Shown piece after piece: positions 42,269 to 52,143 of a DNA stretch of 64,000 nt (position 1 is the first letter of the stretch; the number at the start of each line of letters is the position of its first letter). Under the pieces are notes generated by a model. That model saw nothing but the letters and a program-made list of their open reading frames with translations. It did no database searches and was not told the origin of the DNA. A program made the translations under genes and the position numbers. Source of the stretch: Lachnospiraceae bacterium (GTDB taxonomy: Bacteria > Bacillota > Clostridia > Lachnospirales > Lachnospiraceae); NCBI GenBank assembly GCA_021202075.1, contig JAJQDT010000133.1:1-64000 (forward strand), read 5' to 3'.

Positions 42269-43141
42269 ATGGATTTATTAAATATAAACGATATTTCCGT
42301 ATTTTATGGAAAAAATCCAAAGCCTACGATTGAGCATTTCAGTCTTGATATGAAAGAAGGAGAGGTTGTCAGTATCGTAGGAGAGAGCGGAAGCGGCAAG
42401 ACGACGGTCATCCGGGCGGTGCTTGGACTTCTTCCGGGCGGCGGAAGTGTGCGGCAGGGCGATATCCTGTTTCAGGGAAATTCCCTGCTAAAGCTGAACA
42501 AGACGCAGTGGAGGAATCTTCGCGGTTCAGACATTTCCATGATCTTTCAGGATTCCGGAGCGATGATCAACCCGATCCGCCGGATCGGCGATCAGTTTGT
42601 GGAATATATTCGCACTCATCAGAAGTGCCGCCGTTCGCGAAGCGAATCAGCATCGGCGGCACGACCTGCCTCCGAGCAAAGCGAGGTGGCGTTTCCACAT
42701 ATGTCAAAAAAGGATGCCTGGGCAAAGGGTGTTGAAATGCTGGAGAAGATGCGGCTGCCGGATGGCGATAACATCATGAGAAGCTATCCGTTCCAGCTTT
42801 CGGGCGGTATGAGACAGCGTGTTGGCATCGCTATGGCAATGACGTTTCAGCCAAAGCTTTTGCTGGCGGATGAGCCGACGAGCGCCCTGGATGTGACGAC
42901 ACAGGCGCAGATTGTCCGGCAGTTCATGGAGCTCCGCGACGAATATGGAACGTCAATGATCGTAGTCACTCACAACATCGGTGTGGCGGCCTATATGGCA
43001 GATCAGCTGATTGTAATGCAGCATGGAAAGGTCGTAGACGCCGGAAGCCGGGAATCGGTGATGAGTCATCCAAACGACGACTACACCAGGAATCTGCTGG
43101 CGGCTGTGCCGGAACTGGAGGGAAAACGTTATGTCTCATGA
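42269..43141 (+). CDS. ABC transporter ATPase (OppD/NikD type) with inserted palindromic sequence
   Basis: A 290-residue ATPase: Walker A GESGSGKTT, Q-loop MIFQDSG, signature LSGGMRQRVGIAMA, Walker B LLLADEPTSALD, and H-loop VVTHN. Between RTHQK and MSKKDAWAKG a stretch of 25 codons (42626-42700; CRRSRSESASAARPASEQSE and on) is inserted. It is made of hairpin DNA resembling the repeat cluster at 40124. Removing it restores the usual family sequence. A GTG at 42263 is an alternative start. Overlaps the next gene by 11 bases. Confidence 0.9.
   Translation: MDLLNINDISVFYGKNPKPTIEHFSLDMKEGEVVSIVGESGSGKTTVIRAVLGLLPGGGSVRQGDILFQGNSLLKLNKTQWRNLRGSDISMIFQDSGAMINPIRRIGDQFVEYIRTHQKCRRSRSESASAARPASEQSEVAFPHMSKKDAWAKGVEMLEKMRLPDGDNIMRSYPFQLSGGMRQRVGIAMAMTFQPKLLLADEPTSALDVTTQAQIVRQFMELRDEYGTSMIVVTHNIGVAAYMADQLIVMQHGKVVDAGSRESVMSHPNDDYTRNLLAAVPELEGKRYVS
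42626..42700 (+). repeat. palindromic insertion inside the ATPase gene
   Basis: Two hairpins: TGCCGCCG TTCGCGAAGCGAA CGGCGGCA and CCTC CGAGCAAAGC GAGG. Exactly 75 bases, so the frame is kept. It ends in TTTCCACAT, shared with the intergenic repeat at 40124-40176. Confidence 0.8.
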
Positions 43142-44111
43142 AGCATTTACAGAGGGAAGCGGAGGAAAAGAGCCGCTTCTTACCGCTGAACATATTACGA
43201 AAAAATTTCCCGCGTCAGGAGGACGCATGCTGCTGGCATGTGATGATGTAAATCTGTCCGTATATAAAGGCCGGACGCTTGGAATCGTAGGAGAGAGCGG
43301 CTGCGGAAAGTCTACATTTGTGAAGATGATCGTGCAGATGTTCCAGCCGACGGAAGGCCAGATCCTGTTCGACGGGAAGGACATTACAAAGCTGAAGGGC
43401 GAGGAGCTGAGACAGAGCCGGAAAAAGATCCAGATGGTATTTCAGGATCCGTCCGCCGCGTTCAGCCCGAAGATGAAGGTGATTGATATTGTCACAGAGC
43501 CGCTGATGAATTTCGGCCTCATAAAGCGCTCCGAAAAAGCGGCAAAGGCAAAAGAGCTTTTGCAGATGGTGGAGCTTCCGGAGGACTTTATCTACCGGTA
43601 TCCGCACAATATGAGCGGCGGACAGAGGCAGAGGATCGGTATTGCGCGGGCCCTGGCGCTGGAGCCGGAGATTATCGTGTGCGATGAGGCGACGAGCGCA
43701 CTTGACGTTTCCGTACAGGACCGCATCATTGAGCTCTTGGTCAGGCTTCAGAAGGAAAAGGAGATTTCACTGATATTTATCTGCCATGACATGGCGCTTG
43801 TGCAGTCATTTGCGCACGACGTAGCGGTCATGTATCTTGGAAACATTGTGGAGGTTCTTCCGGGGAATGAAGTAGGAAGCAATGCGCTGCATCCATACAC
43901 ACAGGCGATGCTGGGAGCGATTTTCTCTACAAAAATGGATTTCACAAAAAAGATCGAGAGTATAGAAAGTGAAGCGCCAAGTCCGTTAGATGTGCCGCCC
44001 GGATGCCCGTTCCAGAACCGCTGCGACAGATGCAGCGAGATCTGCAAAAGAGAAAAGCCTTCTCTGCGGAAAACAGGGGAGCGGCATCAGGTAGCCTGCC
44101 ATCTTTTCTGA
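43131..44111 (+). CDS. ABC transporter ATPase (OppF/NikE type)
   Basis: A 326-residue ATPase: Walker A GESGCGKST, Q-loop MVFQDPS, signature MSGGQRQRIGIARA, Walker B IIVCDEATSALD. The C-terminal oligopeptide/dipeptide-transporter region carries the usual cysteine cluster CPFQNRCDRCSEIC. Completes the importer with the preceding ATPase. Confidence 0.92.
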   Translation: MSHEAFTEGSGGKEPLLTAEHITKKFPASGGRMLLACDDVNLSVYKGRTLGIVGESGCGKSTFVKMIVQMFQPTEGQILFDGKDITKLKGEELRQSRKKIQMVFQDPSAAFSPKMKVIDIVTEPLMNFGLIKRSEKAAKAKELLQMVELPEDFIYRYPHNMSGGQRQRIGIARALALEPEIIVCDEATSALDVSVQDRIIELLVRLQKEKEISLIFICHDMALVQSFAHDVAVMYLGNIVEVLPGNEVGSNALHPYTQAMLGAIFSTKMDFTKKIESIESEAPSPLDVPPGCPFQNRCDRCSEICKREKPSLRKTGERHQVACHLF

Positions 44112-44135
44112 TCATAAGGTGAAAATGGGAGACAG

Positions 44136-45335
44136 ATGATGAAATTGTTCAAAAGCCTTTTTTGTATTTCATTTTGCATTTCAATTTTAACGATTTTCTT
44201 TTCCGGCCGCGCCCTGGCCGATGAGGTATGGACCGGGAATATGGTGATTGGAGTGTCCGTATACGATGCCGGGGATGAGGAAGCAATGGAATTCCGGCAG
44301 TATCTGGAGAACTATATTGGCGGCTCTTTTGATGTTGAGTTTCTTTTTAACGTTGACCCGATCGACTCAGCCGAGGATGAGATTGCATTCATAGAGGAAC
44401 TGCATGAACAGGGCGCGCAGGGCGTCATTTCTTTTCTTACCACCTATGTGGAAGATGTGCTGCCTCTGTGTGAAGAGTACGGAATGTATTATATCTGCGC
44501 CTCCGGAACGATAGGCGACGAGGTATACGAGCGTGTGAAGGACAACCCCTGTTTTCTGGGTACGATCGGTCCCTCCGGTGAAGAGGAGAAGGAAGCAGGT
44601 GAATGGCTGGCGGCATCTATGGCGGCCGGCGACACAGACGAAAATTACAGCTATCTTGTGGTAACCGGCGGCAGTGCGGTTGGAAACGAGATGCACCGGC
44701 TCCGGGCGGTTGGAATTCTTTCAAAACTCCAGGAAATATATGGTCTGTCTTACGATATGTCCGCAGAAGAGCTTGCCCAATGCGGGGAGCTGACAGAGAT
44801 CGGGACCGGTTCTGATGTGCGGATCACGCTTCTGCCTGGCTACCTGTCCGAGGGGACGGAGGTCAGCGAAACAGTGCGCGCAGGCGATTACGACGCGGTA
44901 CTTTCCTCCCTCACCATTGGGGAAGCGGTAAATCAGATTTCAGAAATCGAGAGAGAAGAGGGACACAATATCCGGATCGGTGTGGTTGACTGTTTCACGG
45001 ATGAAAATTCCGCTTATTTTAATGCATCGGACGTGAATGGCGATGCGAAGCTGAAACTTCTTGTCGGGAAATACGGGGCGGTCGTCGCACCTGCTTTTGC
45101 GGCTATGTATAATGCCTGCTCCGGCTATGCAGAGGACTTCCGGGATGACGGCAGCGCGTTCCGTCTGTACCAGAGCTACTGGTATGCGTCAGATACAGAA
45201 GAATTTAATGAACTCTATGCGTTTTCTATCGGCATGTATGAGAATGTCTACAGCGCCGCGGATATGATCCAGGTGCTGAAGGCATACAGTCCCGAAACGG
45301 ATTTTGAACAGTTCCGGGAGTTTGCACAGAAATAA
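44136..45335 (+). CDS. exported periplasmic-binding-protein-like protein
   Basis: A 399-residue protein with a signal peptide (residues 1-28, ending ALA-DE). The mature part resembles type 1 periplasmic binding folds (VIGVSVYDAGDEEAMEFRQYLENY, then EQGAQGVISFLT, YLVVTGGSAVG), as in ribose/BMP-type binders, but no subfamily is evident. It follows the importer by 24 bases and is the last gene of the unit. It may deliver a second ligand or act as a sensor. Either ATG of the ATGATG start is possible. Confidence 0.7.
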   Translation: MMKLFKSLFCISFCISILTIFFSGRALADEVWTGNMVIGVSVYDAGDEEAMEFRQYLENYIGGSFDVEFLFNVDPIDSAEDEIAFIEELHEQGAQGVISFLTTYVEDVLPLCEEYGMYYICASGTIGDEVYERVKDNPCFLGTIGPSGEEEKEAGEWLAASMAAGDTDENYSYLVVTGGSAVGNEMHRLRAVGILSKLQEIYGLSYDMSAEELAQCGELTEIGTGSDVRITLLPGYLSEGTEVSETVRAGDYDAVLSSLTIGEAVNQISEIEREEGHNIRIGVVDCFTDENSAYFNASDVNGDAKLKLLVGKYGAVVAPAFAAMYNACSGYAEDFRDDGSAFRLYQSYWYASDTEEFNELYAFSIGMYENVYSAADMIQVLKAYSPETDFEQFREFAQK

Positions 45336-45341
45336 TTTTTA

Positions 45342-45369
45342 AAACGACGAAAGTCGTTTACTGTAAATG
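45342..45369 (+). repeat. palindromic repeat family C, copy 2
   Basis: AAACGAC GAAA GTCGTTT forms a perfect stem and continues ACTGTAAAT. It lies directly behind the binding-protein stop codon and may serve as a 3' hairpin. The spacer from 45370 to 45616 has no convincing gene. Confidence 0.65.
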
Positions 45370-45616
45370 TATAGGCGGAAAGAGGCTTATAACGCAGAGG
45401 ATATCTGCTGTTTATAAGATAGACATTTTATGAAGAAAGAATCGGTGGAACGAACAGGAAAGGAGGGCAGTGTTTCTGTGAGGACTGTAAGCAGGTCAAA
45501 ATGTTTGCAGTGGCAAAACAGAATCCTGTATGGGCAAAGAACCATGCAGGATTCCTCGCAGAAGGGGAGGCTCTGTGGATGTGAATGGAAAACGGCAGAA
45601 TTATACTTAGGATCTG

Positions 45617-45692
45617 TCACGAAATAACCTGTGCATCTTGCGCCGCTTAATGCGCGAATCGCAGTTCATAAAAGCCTCGGACGCAGCCCGGG
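45617..45692 (+). repeat. repeat family D, longest copy
   Basis: A 76-base unit beginning TCACGAAATAACCTGTGCATC and ending GGACGCAGCCCGGG. Parts recur at 18520-18563 and 22538-22575 in reverse orientation and at 31581-31645 in diverged form. It stands just before the MATE gene. Confidence 0.7.
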
Positions 45693-45711
45693 AAGTGAGT
45701 GAAGAAGATTT

Positions 45712-47052
45712 ATGAAACAAAGACAGGATCTGACACAGGGAAACATCGTAAAGGGATTTCTTGCATTTGCGGTGCCGCTTCTGTTTGGCAGTCTTTTTCA
45801 GCAGCTTTATGGCACGGTAGATCTGCTCTATGTCGGAAATTTCCTTGGGAAGAGTGCGGCGGCCGCAGTCGGGGCGAGCAGCATTATTGTCACCTGCATG
45901 ATCGGGCTGTTTACCGGTATATCCGTTGGAGCAGGGGTGGTAACGGCGCAGTTCTGGGGTGCAAAGGAGACGGAACGTGTAAAGAAGAGTATTTGCAATT
46001 CCCTCCTGAGCGGTCTGATCGGAGGTATTTTGCTCATCGCGCTCGGTGAGCTTCTGGCGCAGTGGATGTTGCGCGCCTTAAATACGCCGGAGGAAATCCT
46101 GAAGGAGGCGCTTGTCTATATCCGCGTTTACATCCTCGCGATTCTTCCTATGATTCTTTACAATATGTCCGCGGGGATTTTAAGGGCGCTGGGAGATTCC
46201 AGAAGCCCTTTTCTGGTGCTGGCCGCAGGTGGAATTCTGAATGTCTGCATGGATGCGGTTTTTATCATCCTTTTACAGTGGGGAGTGGCAGGGGCGGCGC
46301 TTGCGACAATGGTCTCGCAGTCTTTTACCGCAGTTGTGCTGACCGCATATCTTTTTGTGCGGGAAGCACTCTGGAAGGAGAGCTGGCGTATCGATCCGAA
46401 GCTTCTGGTCCGGATTCTGAAGGTGGGATTTCCGCTGGGAATCCAGTCCATGATCCTGACACTCTCTAATATCTTTGTACAGCATGACATCAATGGGTTC
46501 GGCGAGGACGCGATCGCGGCGTTCACCGTGTATTTTAAAGTAGAAAATCTGCTATATCTGCCGATCGTAGCCTTTGGACAGGCGATGGTCACCTTTGCGG
46601 GCCAGAATGTCGGCGCCGGGAACTATGAGCGCGTGCGAAAGGGGACTCTTTCCTGCAACGTGCTGGCAGCATTTATCACCGCAGGAATTTCTGCGCTGAT
46701 TTTGTCGTTTGGCAGACAGGTCCTCGGCCTGTTTTGCTCGGAGGAAAGTGTGACCACGGAGGGCCTGAAGATCATTTCCATCTCCTTCCCGTTTTATTTC
46801 CTGTACGCCATACAGGAGGTGACGGGCGGAGCCATACGCGGCATGGGAAAGACATTGCAGTCCATGGCTGTGGTAATTACTGCGCTGTGTGTAGTGCGGG
46901 TGATTCTGCTAAAGCTGCTGGTACACCATTTTCACACGATACAGGTAGTAGCAGCGGTTTATCCGCTCACCTGGGGACTGGCGGCGGCCGCGTTTATCGG
47001 ATATTACGCTCATCTGATGCGAAGAAAGAAACAGTTGGATAGAGAAAAATAA
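45712..47052 (+). CDS. MATE family efflux transporter
   Basis: A 446-residue, 12-span transporter of the MATE (DinF/NorM-like) family: N-terminal half begins LTQGNIVKGFLAFAVPLLFG, LYVGNFLGKSAAAAVGAS, and the second half repeats the pattern from about residue 230 (RILKVGFPLGIQSMILTLSN). Exports cationic compounds against a Na or H gradient. Full length, unlike the fragment at 36785. Its end lies 24 bases from the end of the convergent ureD gene. Confidence 0.92.
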   Translation: MKQRQDLTQGNIVKGFLAFAVPLLFGSLFQQLYGTVDLLYVGNFLGKSAAAAVGASSIIVTCMIGLFTGISVGAGVVTAQFWGAKETERVKKSICNSLLSGLIGGILLIALGELLAQWMLRALNTPEEILKEALVYIRVYILAILPMILYNMSAGILRALGDSRSPFLVLAAGGILNVCMDAVFIILLQWGVAGAALATMVSQSFTAVVLTAYLFVREALWKESWRIDPKLLVRILKVGFPLGIQSMILTLSNIFVQHDINGFGEDAIAAFTVYFKVENLLYLPIVAFGQAMVTFAGQNVGAGNYERVRKGTLSCNVLAAFITAGISALILSFGRQVLGLFCSEESVTTEGLKIISISFPFYFLYAIQEVTGGAIRGMGKTLQSMAVVITALCVVRVILLKLLVHHFHTIQVVAAVYPLTWGLAAAAFIGYYAHLMRRKKQLDREK

Positions 47053-47076
47053 GACAATCCTTTTTGCTGTACACAG

Positions 47077-47859
47077 CTACAGCGCAAGAATCTGTTCGAT
47101 TTTGCAGGTCAACTGCTGTCCGCTTCTGCCGAGAATTCGTATAGCGATATGGCCGGCCGCCGTGCGCGTAACGCCGCCTTCCATGCCCTCGGGCTCATCC
47201 AGCATGGCGCGTACCTCGCGGATCCAGTCGTCGGTTTTTTCCTCGCCGCAAATCAGCAGGTTCGCCAGATGTGTGAATCCCTCGTACATACCGAAGCCCC
47301 GCATATCCATCTGTGACGGTTCGTACAGGGTGTTGTCACGATATACCATCCTTCCATTTCGAAAAACGGTAACCAGGTTCTGATACCTGCGGTAGCGGAA
47401 TTCTTCTCCGTGTGCAGCCCTTCCGCAGGATAAAATCTCACTGTAGCAAAAGCGGGAGGAATCGTCGGCCAGATTTACCTCCAGTATATTTCGGAAATCG
47501 GATCCCGCAAATGGGATCGTAGGAAGCGGAGTATAATACAGACAGCCGCTGGGTTCTACAGTGATATGTGCCCGGCGCTCCGCCCACCCGTCTTCCATTT
47601 TATGTATCTTTTCATAGGCCTGGGAAGTAAATTCCAGATTTGCATTTTCCCGGACAAGGAGCTCCCACTCCTGCCGGTCTCCGGCCATTATGCCGGCGGA
47701 CGCGGTGAGAAGCATGACGGTCATGAACTCCTTTTTTTCGTAGAAGGGCCGCATGATTTTGAAGGGGGCCGTAAAAGAAAGATCCTCGATGATTGTTCTG
47801 CCGTCTTTTTTGGCGGCGGTCAGGTGCAGCTTAGACAGTTTCCCGAATTTGTTTTCCAT
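47077..47859 (-). CDS. ureD: urease accessory protein UreD
   Basis: A 260-residue UreD/UreH: KLSKLHLTAAKKDGRTIIED, LLTASAGIMAGD, and YYTPLPTIPFAGSDF are typical. It forms the scaffold that, with UreF and UreG, inserts nickel in urease. Last gene of the minus-strand operon, 4 bases behind ureG. Confidence 0.93.
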   Translation of the reverse strand: MENKFGKLSKLHLTAAKKDGRTIIEDLSFTAPFKIMRPFYEKKEFMTVMLLTASAGIMAGDRQEWELLVRENANLEFTSQAYEKIHKMEDGWAERRAHITVEPSGCLYYTPLPTIPFAGSDFRNILEVNLADDSSRFCYSEILSCGRAAHGEEFRYRRYQNLVTVFRNGRMVYRDNTLYEPSQMDMRGFGMYEGFTHLANLLICGEEKTDDWIREVRAMLDEPEGMEGGVTRTAAGHIAIRILGRSGQQLTCKIEQILAL

Positions 47860-47863
47860 ATCG

Positions 47864-48475
47864 TTATCCGCATCCCTCTAACAGTACATTTTGTTTAATC
47901 CAGTCGATGACTGCATCCATGCCCTTCCGGTCACGGATATTAGTGAAAAGGAAGGGACGATCCCCGCGCATTTTTCTGGAATCGCGTTCCATCACGCTTA
48001 AGTCAGCTCCCACATAAGGGGCCAGATCGATCTTGTTGATGATCAGAAGATCGGAACGGGTGATCCCCGGTCCTCCTTTTCTGGGAATTTTATCGCCCTC
48101 GGCGACGTCAATGACGAAGATTGTGGCGTCAACCAACTCCGGACTGAAGGTAGCAGACAGATTATCCCCGCCGCTCTCAATGAAAAGCAGTTCGATATCC
48201 GGGAATCGTTCCATCATTTCGTCCACGGCCTCCAGGTTCATGGAAGCGTCCTCCCGGATGGCCGTGTGCGGGCAGCCGCCCGTCTCTACTCCGATGATGC
48301 GCTCCATTGGAAGAACACTGTTTTTGCACAGAAATTCTGCGTCTTCTTTTGTATAAATATCGTTGGTGATGACGCCGATGCTGTAATCCTTCGCCATGTC
48401 TCTGGTCAGGCATTCAATCAGGGCCGTCTTGCCGGAACCCACCGGCCCGGCCACACCAATTTTTACATATGACAT
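47864..48475 (-). CDS. ureG: urease accessory GTPase UreG
   Basis: A 203-residue SIMIBI GTPase: P-loop [13 protein letters not shown], the nickel-binding CPH motif in [34 protein letters not shown], and [13 protein letters not shown]. Hydrolyses GTP while delivering nickel. Start at the ATG with GTGAGG upstream. Confidence 0.95.
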   Translation of the reverse strand: MSYVKIGVAGPVGSGKTALIECLTRDMAKDYSIGVITNDIYTKEDAEFLCKNSVLPMERIIGVETGGCPHTAIREDASMNLEAVDEMMERFPDIELLFIESGGDNLSATFSPELVDATIFVIDVAEGDKIPRKGGPGITRSDLLIINKIDLAPYVGADLSVMERDSRKMRGDRPFLFTNIRDRKGMDAVIDWIKQNVLLEGCG

Positions 48476-48598
48476 ACGATTCCTCACTTTTGATTTCACA
48501 GTAGATGACGTAAATAGTTATACTTTACATAGCTATAGTTACGATTCGGAACAGCGGATCAGAGTGTCCTCTGATAAATTGTTCGGAATGAATACAGA

Positions 48599-49300
48599 TC
48601 AGGACATATAAATCCTGGAATAAAGACCTTCGTGCTGCATGCTGCGAATGTCAAAACCCGGTGCGGACAGGCAAAGGTCTTCCTCAGTCAGGTCATACAG
48701 ACAGTCCAGAATTTCCTGAAAAACATCCTGGCAGCGGCAGAGCAGCTTTTGTCCTCCGGTCTGGCTTAGCGGAATGGTCTTGACACAGTTGGTCACCATG
48801 GAAGAAGCCTGCGCGTAAAGATAATGCTCCATGGCGTCCTCCAGCGGGATTCCGACTGCAGCGCAAAACACTCCATAGACAACGGAATGACTCACCCACA
48901 GTCCTTTACGGTTCGCGCAATACTGCTCAAAAATATTGGAAGAGAAAGAAATCGGCATATTGCTGATTGTTTTTACAAAGCGCGCCCCAAGCTTATGTCC
49001 TGCCTCCCGGGTTTCTCTCGGAATCCGGCTGGCATCGAGCAGCTCCTCCAGGCGATTCAGCTCTTTTAAGTTACCCCGGACGGCATACTCAAATGCAAGC
49101 CGCCCGGAGAGAAATTCATTGTAGCAAAACCCATACCGGAGTCTTCGATACAGGAAATCCCAGGCATCCTCCTCTGTCGCCACCAGATTTTTCTGGATGT
49201 AGGTTTCCAGGCCGTAGGAATGAGAGTATGCCCCGATTGGAAACAGTGCGTCATTGACCTGCAGCAGTAAAAACTGTTTGTTGCGTTCTCCGGCGTTCAT
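48599..49300 (-). CDS. ureF: urease accessory protein UreF
   Basis: About 233 residues, all-helical: LLQVNDALFPIGAYSHSYGL, KLGARFVKTI and YGVFCAAVGIPLEDAMEHYL are UreF signatures. Acts as the gatekeeper of UreG within the UreDFG complex. ATG codons at 49306 and 49300 are both possible; GGAG spacing favours the second. The spacer to ureG is 123 bases without a gene. Confidence 0.93.
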   Translation of the reverse strand: MNAGERNKQFLLLQVNDALFPIGAYSHSYGLETYIQKNLVATEEDAWDFLYRRLRYGFCYNEFLSGRLAFEYAVRGNLKELNRLEELLDASRIPRETREAGHKLGARFVKTISNMPISFSSNIFEQYCANRKGLWVSHSVVYGVFCAAVGIPLEDAMEHYLYAQASSMVTNCVKTIPLSQTGGQKLLCRCQDVFQEILDCLYDLTEEDLCLSAPGFDIRSMQHEGLYSRIYMS

Positions 49301-49380
49301 AGACATTCTCCATTCACAGACTTTTTCGATTATAAATCGTAACAGTTCAATACCTTCACGGTTACTGTAAATCCTCCTCG

Positions 49381-49860
49381 TCAATGGTGATGATTGTTTA
49401 TGGAGGAGGAGAGAGCCTGTCTGAAATCAAATTTTTTCATCACCTTTTCCGCGGTGACACCGTGAATTCCATTGATTTTCTCCAGCAGCGGCTCATGATA
49501 GGGCGTATAAAAGGTAAAATCGTCCTCCCCGCGAAACATGGAGGTATGAGTGTTGCCCACCTCGTAGCACAATTTCGCAATCTGCCGCGGGTGATCCTGC
49601 CGCACACTTGCCCGGATAGCCTCGCACGCAGGAATATTCACTGCAATCACTTTTTCCGCATCCGCATAGAGCACGTCGTCCTGATTAAGACCAGTACTCA
49701 GGATCTCATTTCCCATCCGGATGCCGACATCTTCGCCCTCGGCGGACGTTTTGCGGTGCAGCCGGGAGAAAGCCTCATGCCATTCAATATCCACATAATC
49801 TACGCGGAGCCCGTCAAATGCCGGGTCGGACAAGGTTCCCAGTATTTTTTCACATAACAT
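49381..49860 (-). CDS. ureE: urease nickel metallochaperone UreE
   Basis: A 159-residue protein: N-terminal peptide-binding domain and C-terminal metal domain (AVNIPACEAIRASVRQDHPR, YEVGNTHTSMF), ending in NNHHH, a short histidine tail for nickel. Start at the ATG behind GGGAG rather than the longer open frame that overlaps ureI. Confidence 0.92.
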   Translation of the reverse strand: MLCEKILGTLSDPAFDGLRVDYVDIEWHEAFSRLHRKTSAEGEDVGIRMGNEILSTGLNQDDVLYADAEKVIAVNIPACEAIRASVRQDHPRQIAKLCYEVGNTHTSMFRGEDDFTFYTPYHEPLLEKINGIHGVTAEKVMKKFDFRQALSSSINNHHH

Positions 49861-49877
49861 TTCTTTTCTCCCATGCT

Positions 49878-50387
49878 TTACCATACACCCAGCATCAGCA
49901 TGACGCCCGGAATCCAGGCAGTGATCACACCTTCCGCGATCTGGAGTACAGGCACATACTTTGCCAGCTTTTTCATTCCCAGAATGTCGGTGAAAAAGGA
50001 GGAACCCCACAGGATTGCCCAGAGCCACCAGATGGCCGCCCATCTCCAGTCCGGGTCGATGCCCAGCGCTGCGCTTCCGGTGACGCCCTCGATGAAGCCA
50101 AACACGATGGCATTGATCGCCACAAAGGTGGAGAACCAGGCGAACGGAGTCCCGTCCACGTCAAAGATGTCCATGATTGCTACAAAGAGATAGGTAAAGC
50201 AGAACAGCAGGCCGGTTCCAGCCGCGTAGTAGTTTCCCTGCACCAGATTGGTAAAGTTGATAAACAGCGATAAGGTTCCGGTAAAAATATTCATCACAGC
50301 GGCGGCCTTTTTATCCACATTTGAAAGAGAGCATATACCGTTGTTGATCAGAACAATACCGACAAATAATAAACAAACGCCTAACAT
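49878..50387 (-). CDS. ureI: UreI/AmiS family urea channel
   Basis: A 169-residue membrane protein with six predicted spans: LLFVGIVLINNGICSL, YYAAGTGLLFCFTYLFVAIM, and the WLWAILWGSSFF segment near the C-terminus, as in UreI and AmiS. Lets urea enter the cell. In streptococcal operons ureI comes first; here it lies between ureC and ureE. AGGAGGG precedes the ATG. Confidence 0.9.
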   Translation of the reverse strand: MLGVCLLFVGIVLINNGICSLSNVDKKAAAVMNIFTGTLSLFINFTNLVQGNYYAAGTGLLFCFTYLFVAIMDIFDVDGTPFAWFSTFVAINAIVFGFIEGVTGSAALGIDPDWRWAAIWWLWAILWGSSFFTDILGMKKLAKYVPVLQIAEGVITAWIPGVMLMLGVW

Positions 50388-50409
50388 ATGTATTCCCTCC
50401 TGTAGCAGA

Positions 50410-52131
50410 TCAGAATAAGCTGTATAACTGTGTCAGCGGCAGTGTCTGCGCGGGCTTTGACTCGAGCTTCACGCCGTCTGCGCAGACCTCATATGTTTCT
50501 GGATCTACGGTGATCTCGGGGGTCGCGTCGTTGTATTTCATATCCTTTTTCCCAATGTTTCTGCAGTTCCTTACAGGAACCACTGTTTTTTGCAGGCCGT
50601 ACTGCTCCTTTACGTGGTTATCCATTGCGGCCTGGGAGACAAAGGTCAGGCAGCTCTCATATTTGGCCGCTCCATGCGCCGCAAACATTGGCTGGTAAAG
50701 TACCGGCTGTGTGGTCGGAATGGAGGCATTCGCGTCGCCCATCTTGGACGCGATGATCATACCGCCCTTGATGATCATGTCCGGCTTCGTGGCGAAGAAT
50801 GCAGGATTCCAGAGCACCAGATCCGCGAATTTGCCAACCTCTACAGAGCCGACGTAGTCCGCGATGCCGCAGGTAATGGCCGGATTGATCGTATATTTGG
50901 CCACATAACGCTTTGCACGGAAGTTGTCGTTGCCGTTTTCCTTATCTACTCCAAGCGGACCGCGTTCTTCCTTCATTTTGTGGGCGGTCTGCCAGGTTCT
51001 GGTGATGACCTCTGCCGGACGCCCCATGGCCTGCGAATCCGAGCTCATCATAGAGAAAACGCCCATATCGTGCAGCACATCCTCTGCCGCGATAGTCTCC
51101 GGACGGATCCGGGAATCCGCAAAGGCCACATCCTCCGGGATGTTTTTGTCCAGATGGTGGCAGACCATCAGCATATCGAGATGTTCATCCAGCGTGTTGA
51201 CTGTGAAAGGCATCGTCGGGTTCGTGGAGGAAGGCAGTACATTTTTCGCGCCGGCCGCGCGGATGATGTCCGGCGCATGTCCGCCGCCTGCACCCTCGGT
51301 GTGGAACGTATGGATCGTACGTCCTCCGATGGCATTCAGAGTATCCTCTACACATCCCGCCTCGTTCAGCGTATCCGTATGAATCGCCACCGGAATGTCA
51401 TATTCATCGGCAACATTCAGGCAGTGGTTGATCGCAGCCGGAGTGGAACCGAAGTCCTCGTGAATTTTCATTCCCATGGCGCCGGCTTTTACCTGCTCAA
51501 TGATGGGCTTCTCATCCGAACAGTTTCCTTTTCCGTAAAAGCCCAGATTCATCGGATATTCTTCGGCCGCCTTTAACATCATCCGGAGATTCCAGGGACC
51601 CGGCGTACAGGTGGTGGCGTTTGTGCCGTCTGCCGGCCCGGTGCCGCCTCCGATCATTGTCGTGATGCCGGAATACAGGGAGGTCGGAACCTGCTGCGGG
51701 CAGATAAAATGAATATGGCTGTCAATGCCGCCGGCAGTCACGATCAGTCCCTCGCCGGCCAGAGCCTCCGTAGAAGCACCGATTGTCATACCGGGAGTCA
51801 CGCCGTCCATGACATTGGGATTGCCGGCCTTGCCGATCCCGGCGATTTTTCCGTCCTTGATGCCGATATCCGCCTTGATGATGCCGGTATAATCCAGAAT
51901 CAGGCAGTTGGTAATTACCAGATCCAGATCTCCGTCCTTGCTGCAGGTCTTTACGGACTGCCCCATGCCGTCGCGGATCGTCTTTCCGCCGCCGAACTTG
52001 GACTCGTCGCCATATGTGGTATAGTCTTTTTCTACTTCTATGATCAGATTGGTGTCTGCCAGACGTACCTTGTCCCCGACGGTAGGGCCGTACATCATTG
52101 CATACTTTTCACCGGAAATTCTGTAGCTCAT
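50410..52131 (-). CDS. ureC: urease alpha subunit
   Basis: A 573-residue catalytic subunit. The nickel-bridging carbamylated lysine is in [12 protein letters not shown]; metal and active-site histidines are in [20 protein letters not shown] and [14 protein letters not shown]; the mobile flap is [20 protein letters not shown]. Hydrolyses urea to ammonia and carbamate. AAGGAGGAG precedes the ATG. Confidence 0.98.
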   Translation of the reverse strand: MSYRISGEKYAMMYGPTVGDKVRLADTNLIIEVEKDYTTYGDESKFGGGKTIRDGMGQSVKTCSKDGDLDLVITNCLILDYTGIIKADIGIKDGKIAGIGKAGNPNVMDGVTPGMTIGASTEALAGEGLIVTAGGIDSHIHFICPQQVPTSLYSGITTMIGGGTGPADGTNATTCTPGPWNLRMMLKAAEEYPMNLGFYGKGNCSDEKPIIEQVKAGAMGMKIHEDFGSTPAAINHCLNVADEYDIPVAIHTDTLNEAGCVEDTLNAIGGRTIHTFHTEGAGGGHAPDIIRAAGAKNVLPSSTNPTMPFTVNTLDEHLDMLMVCHHLDKNIPEDVAFADSRIRPETIAAEDVLHDMGVFSMMSSDSQAMGRPAEVITRTWQTAHKMKEERGPLGVDKENGNDNFRAKRYVAKYTINPAITCGIADYVGSVEVGKFADLVLWNPAFFATKPDMIIKGGMIIASKMGDANASIPTTQPVLYQPMFAAHGAAKYESCLTFVSQAAMDNHVKEQYGLQKTVVPVRNCRNIGKKDMKYNDATPEITVDPETYEVCADGVKLESKPAQTLPLTQLYSLF

Positions 52132-52143
52132 GCCATCTCCTCC

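Noticed and set aside
45430-45627. Small ORF of 65 codons before the MATE gene
   Set aside because: No recognisable domain, runs into repeat family D, and has weak start signals.
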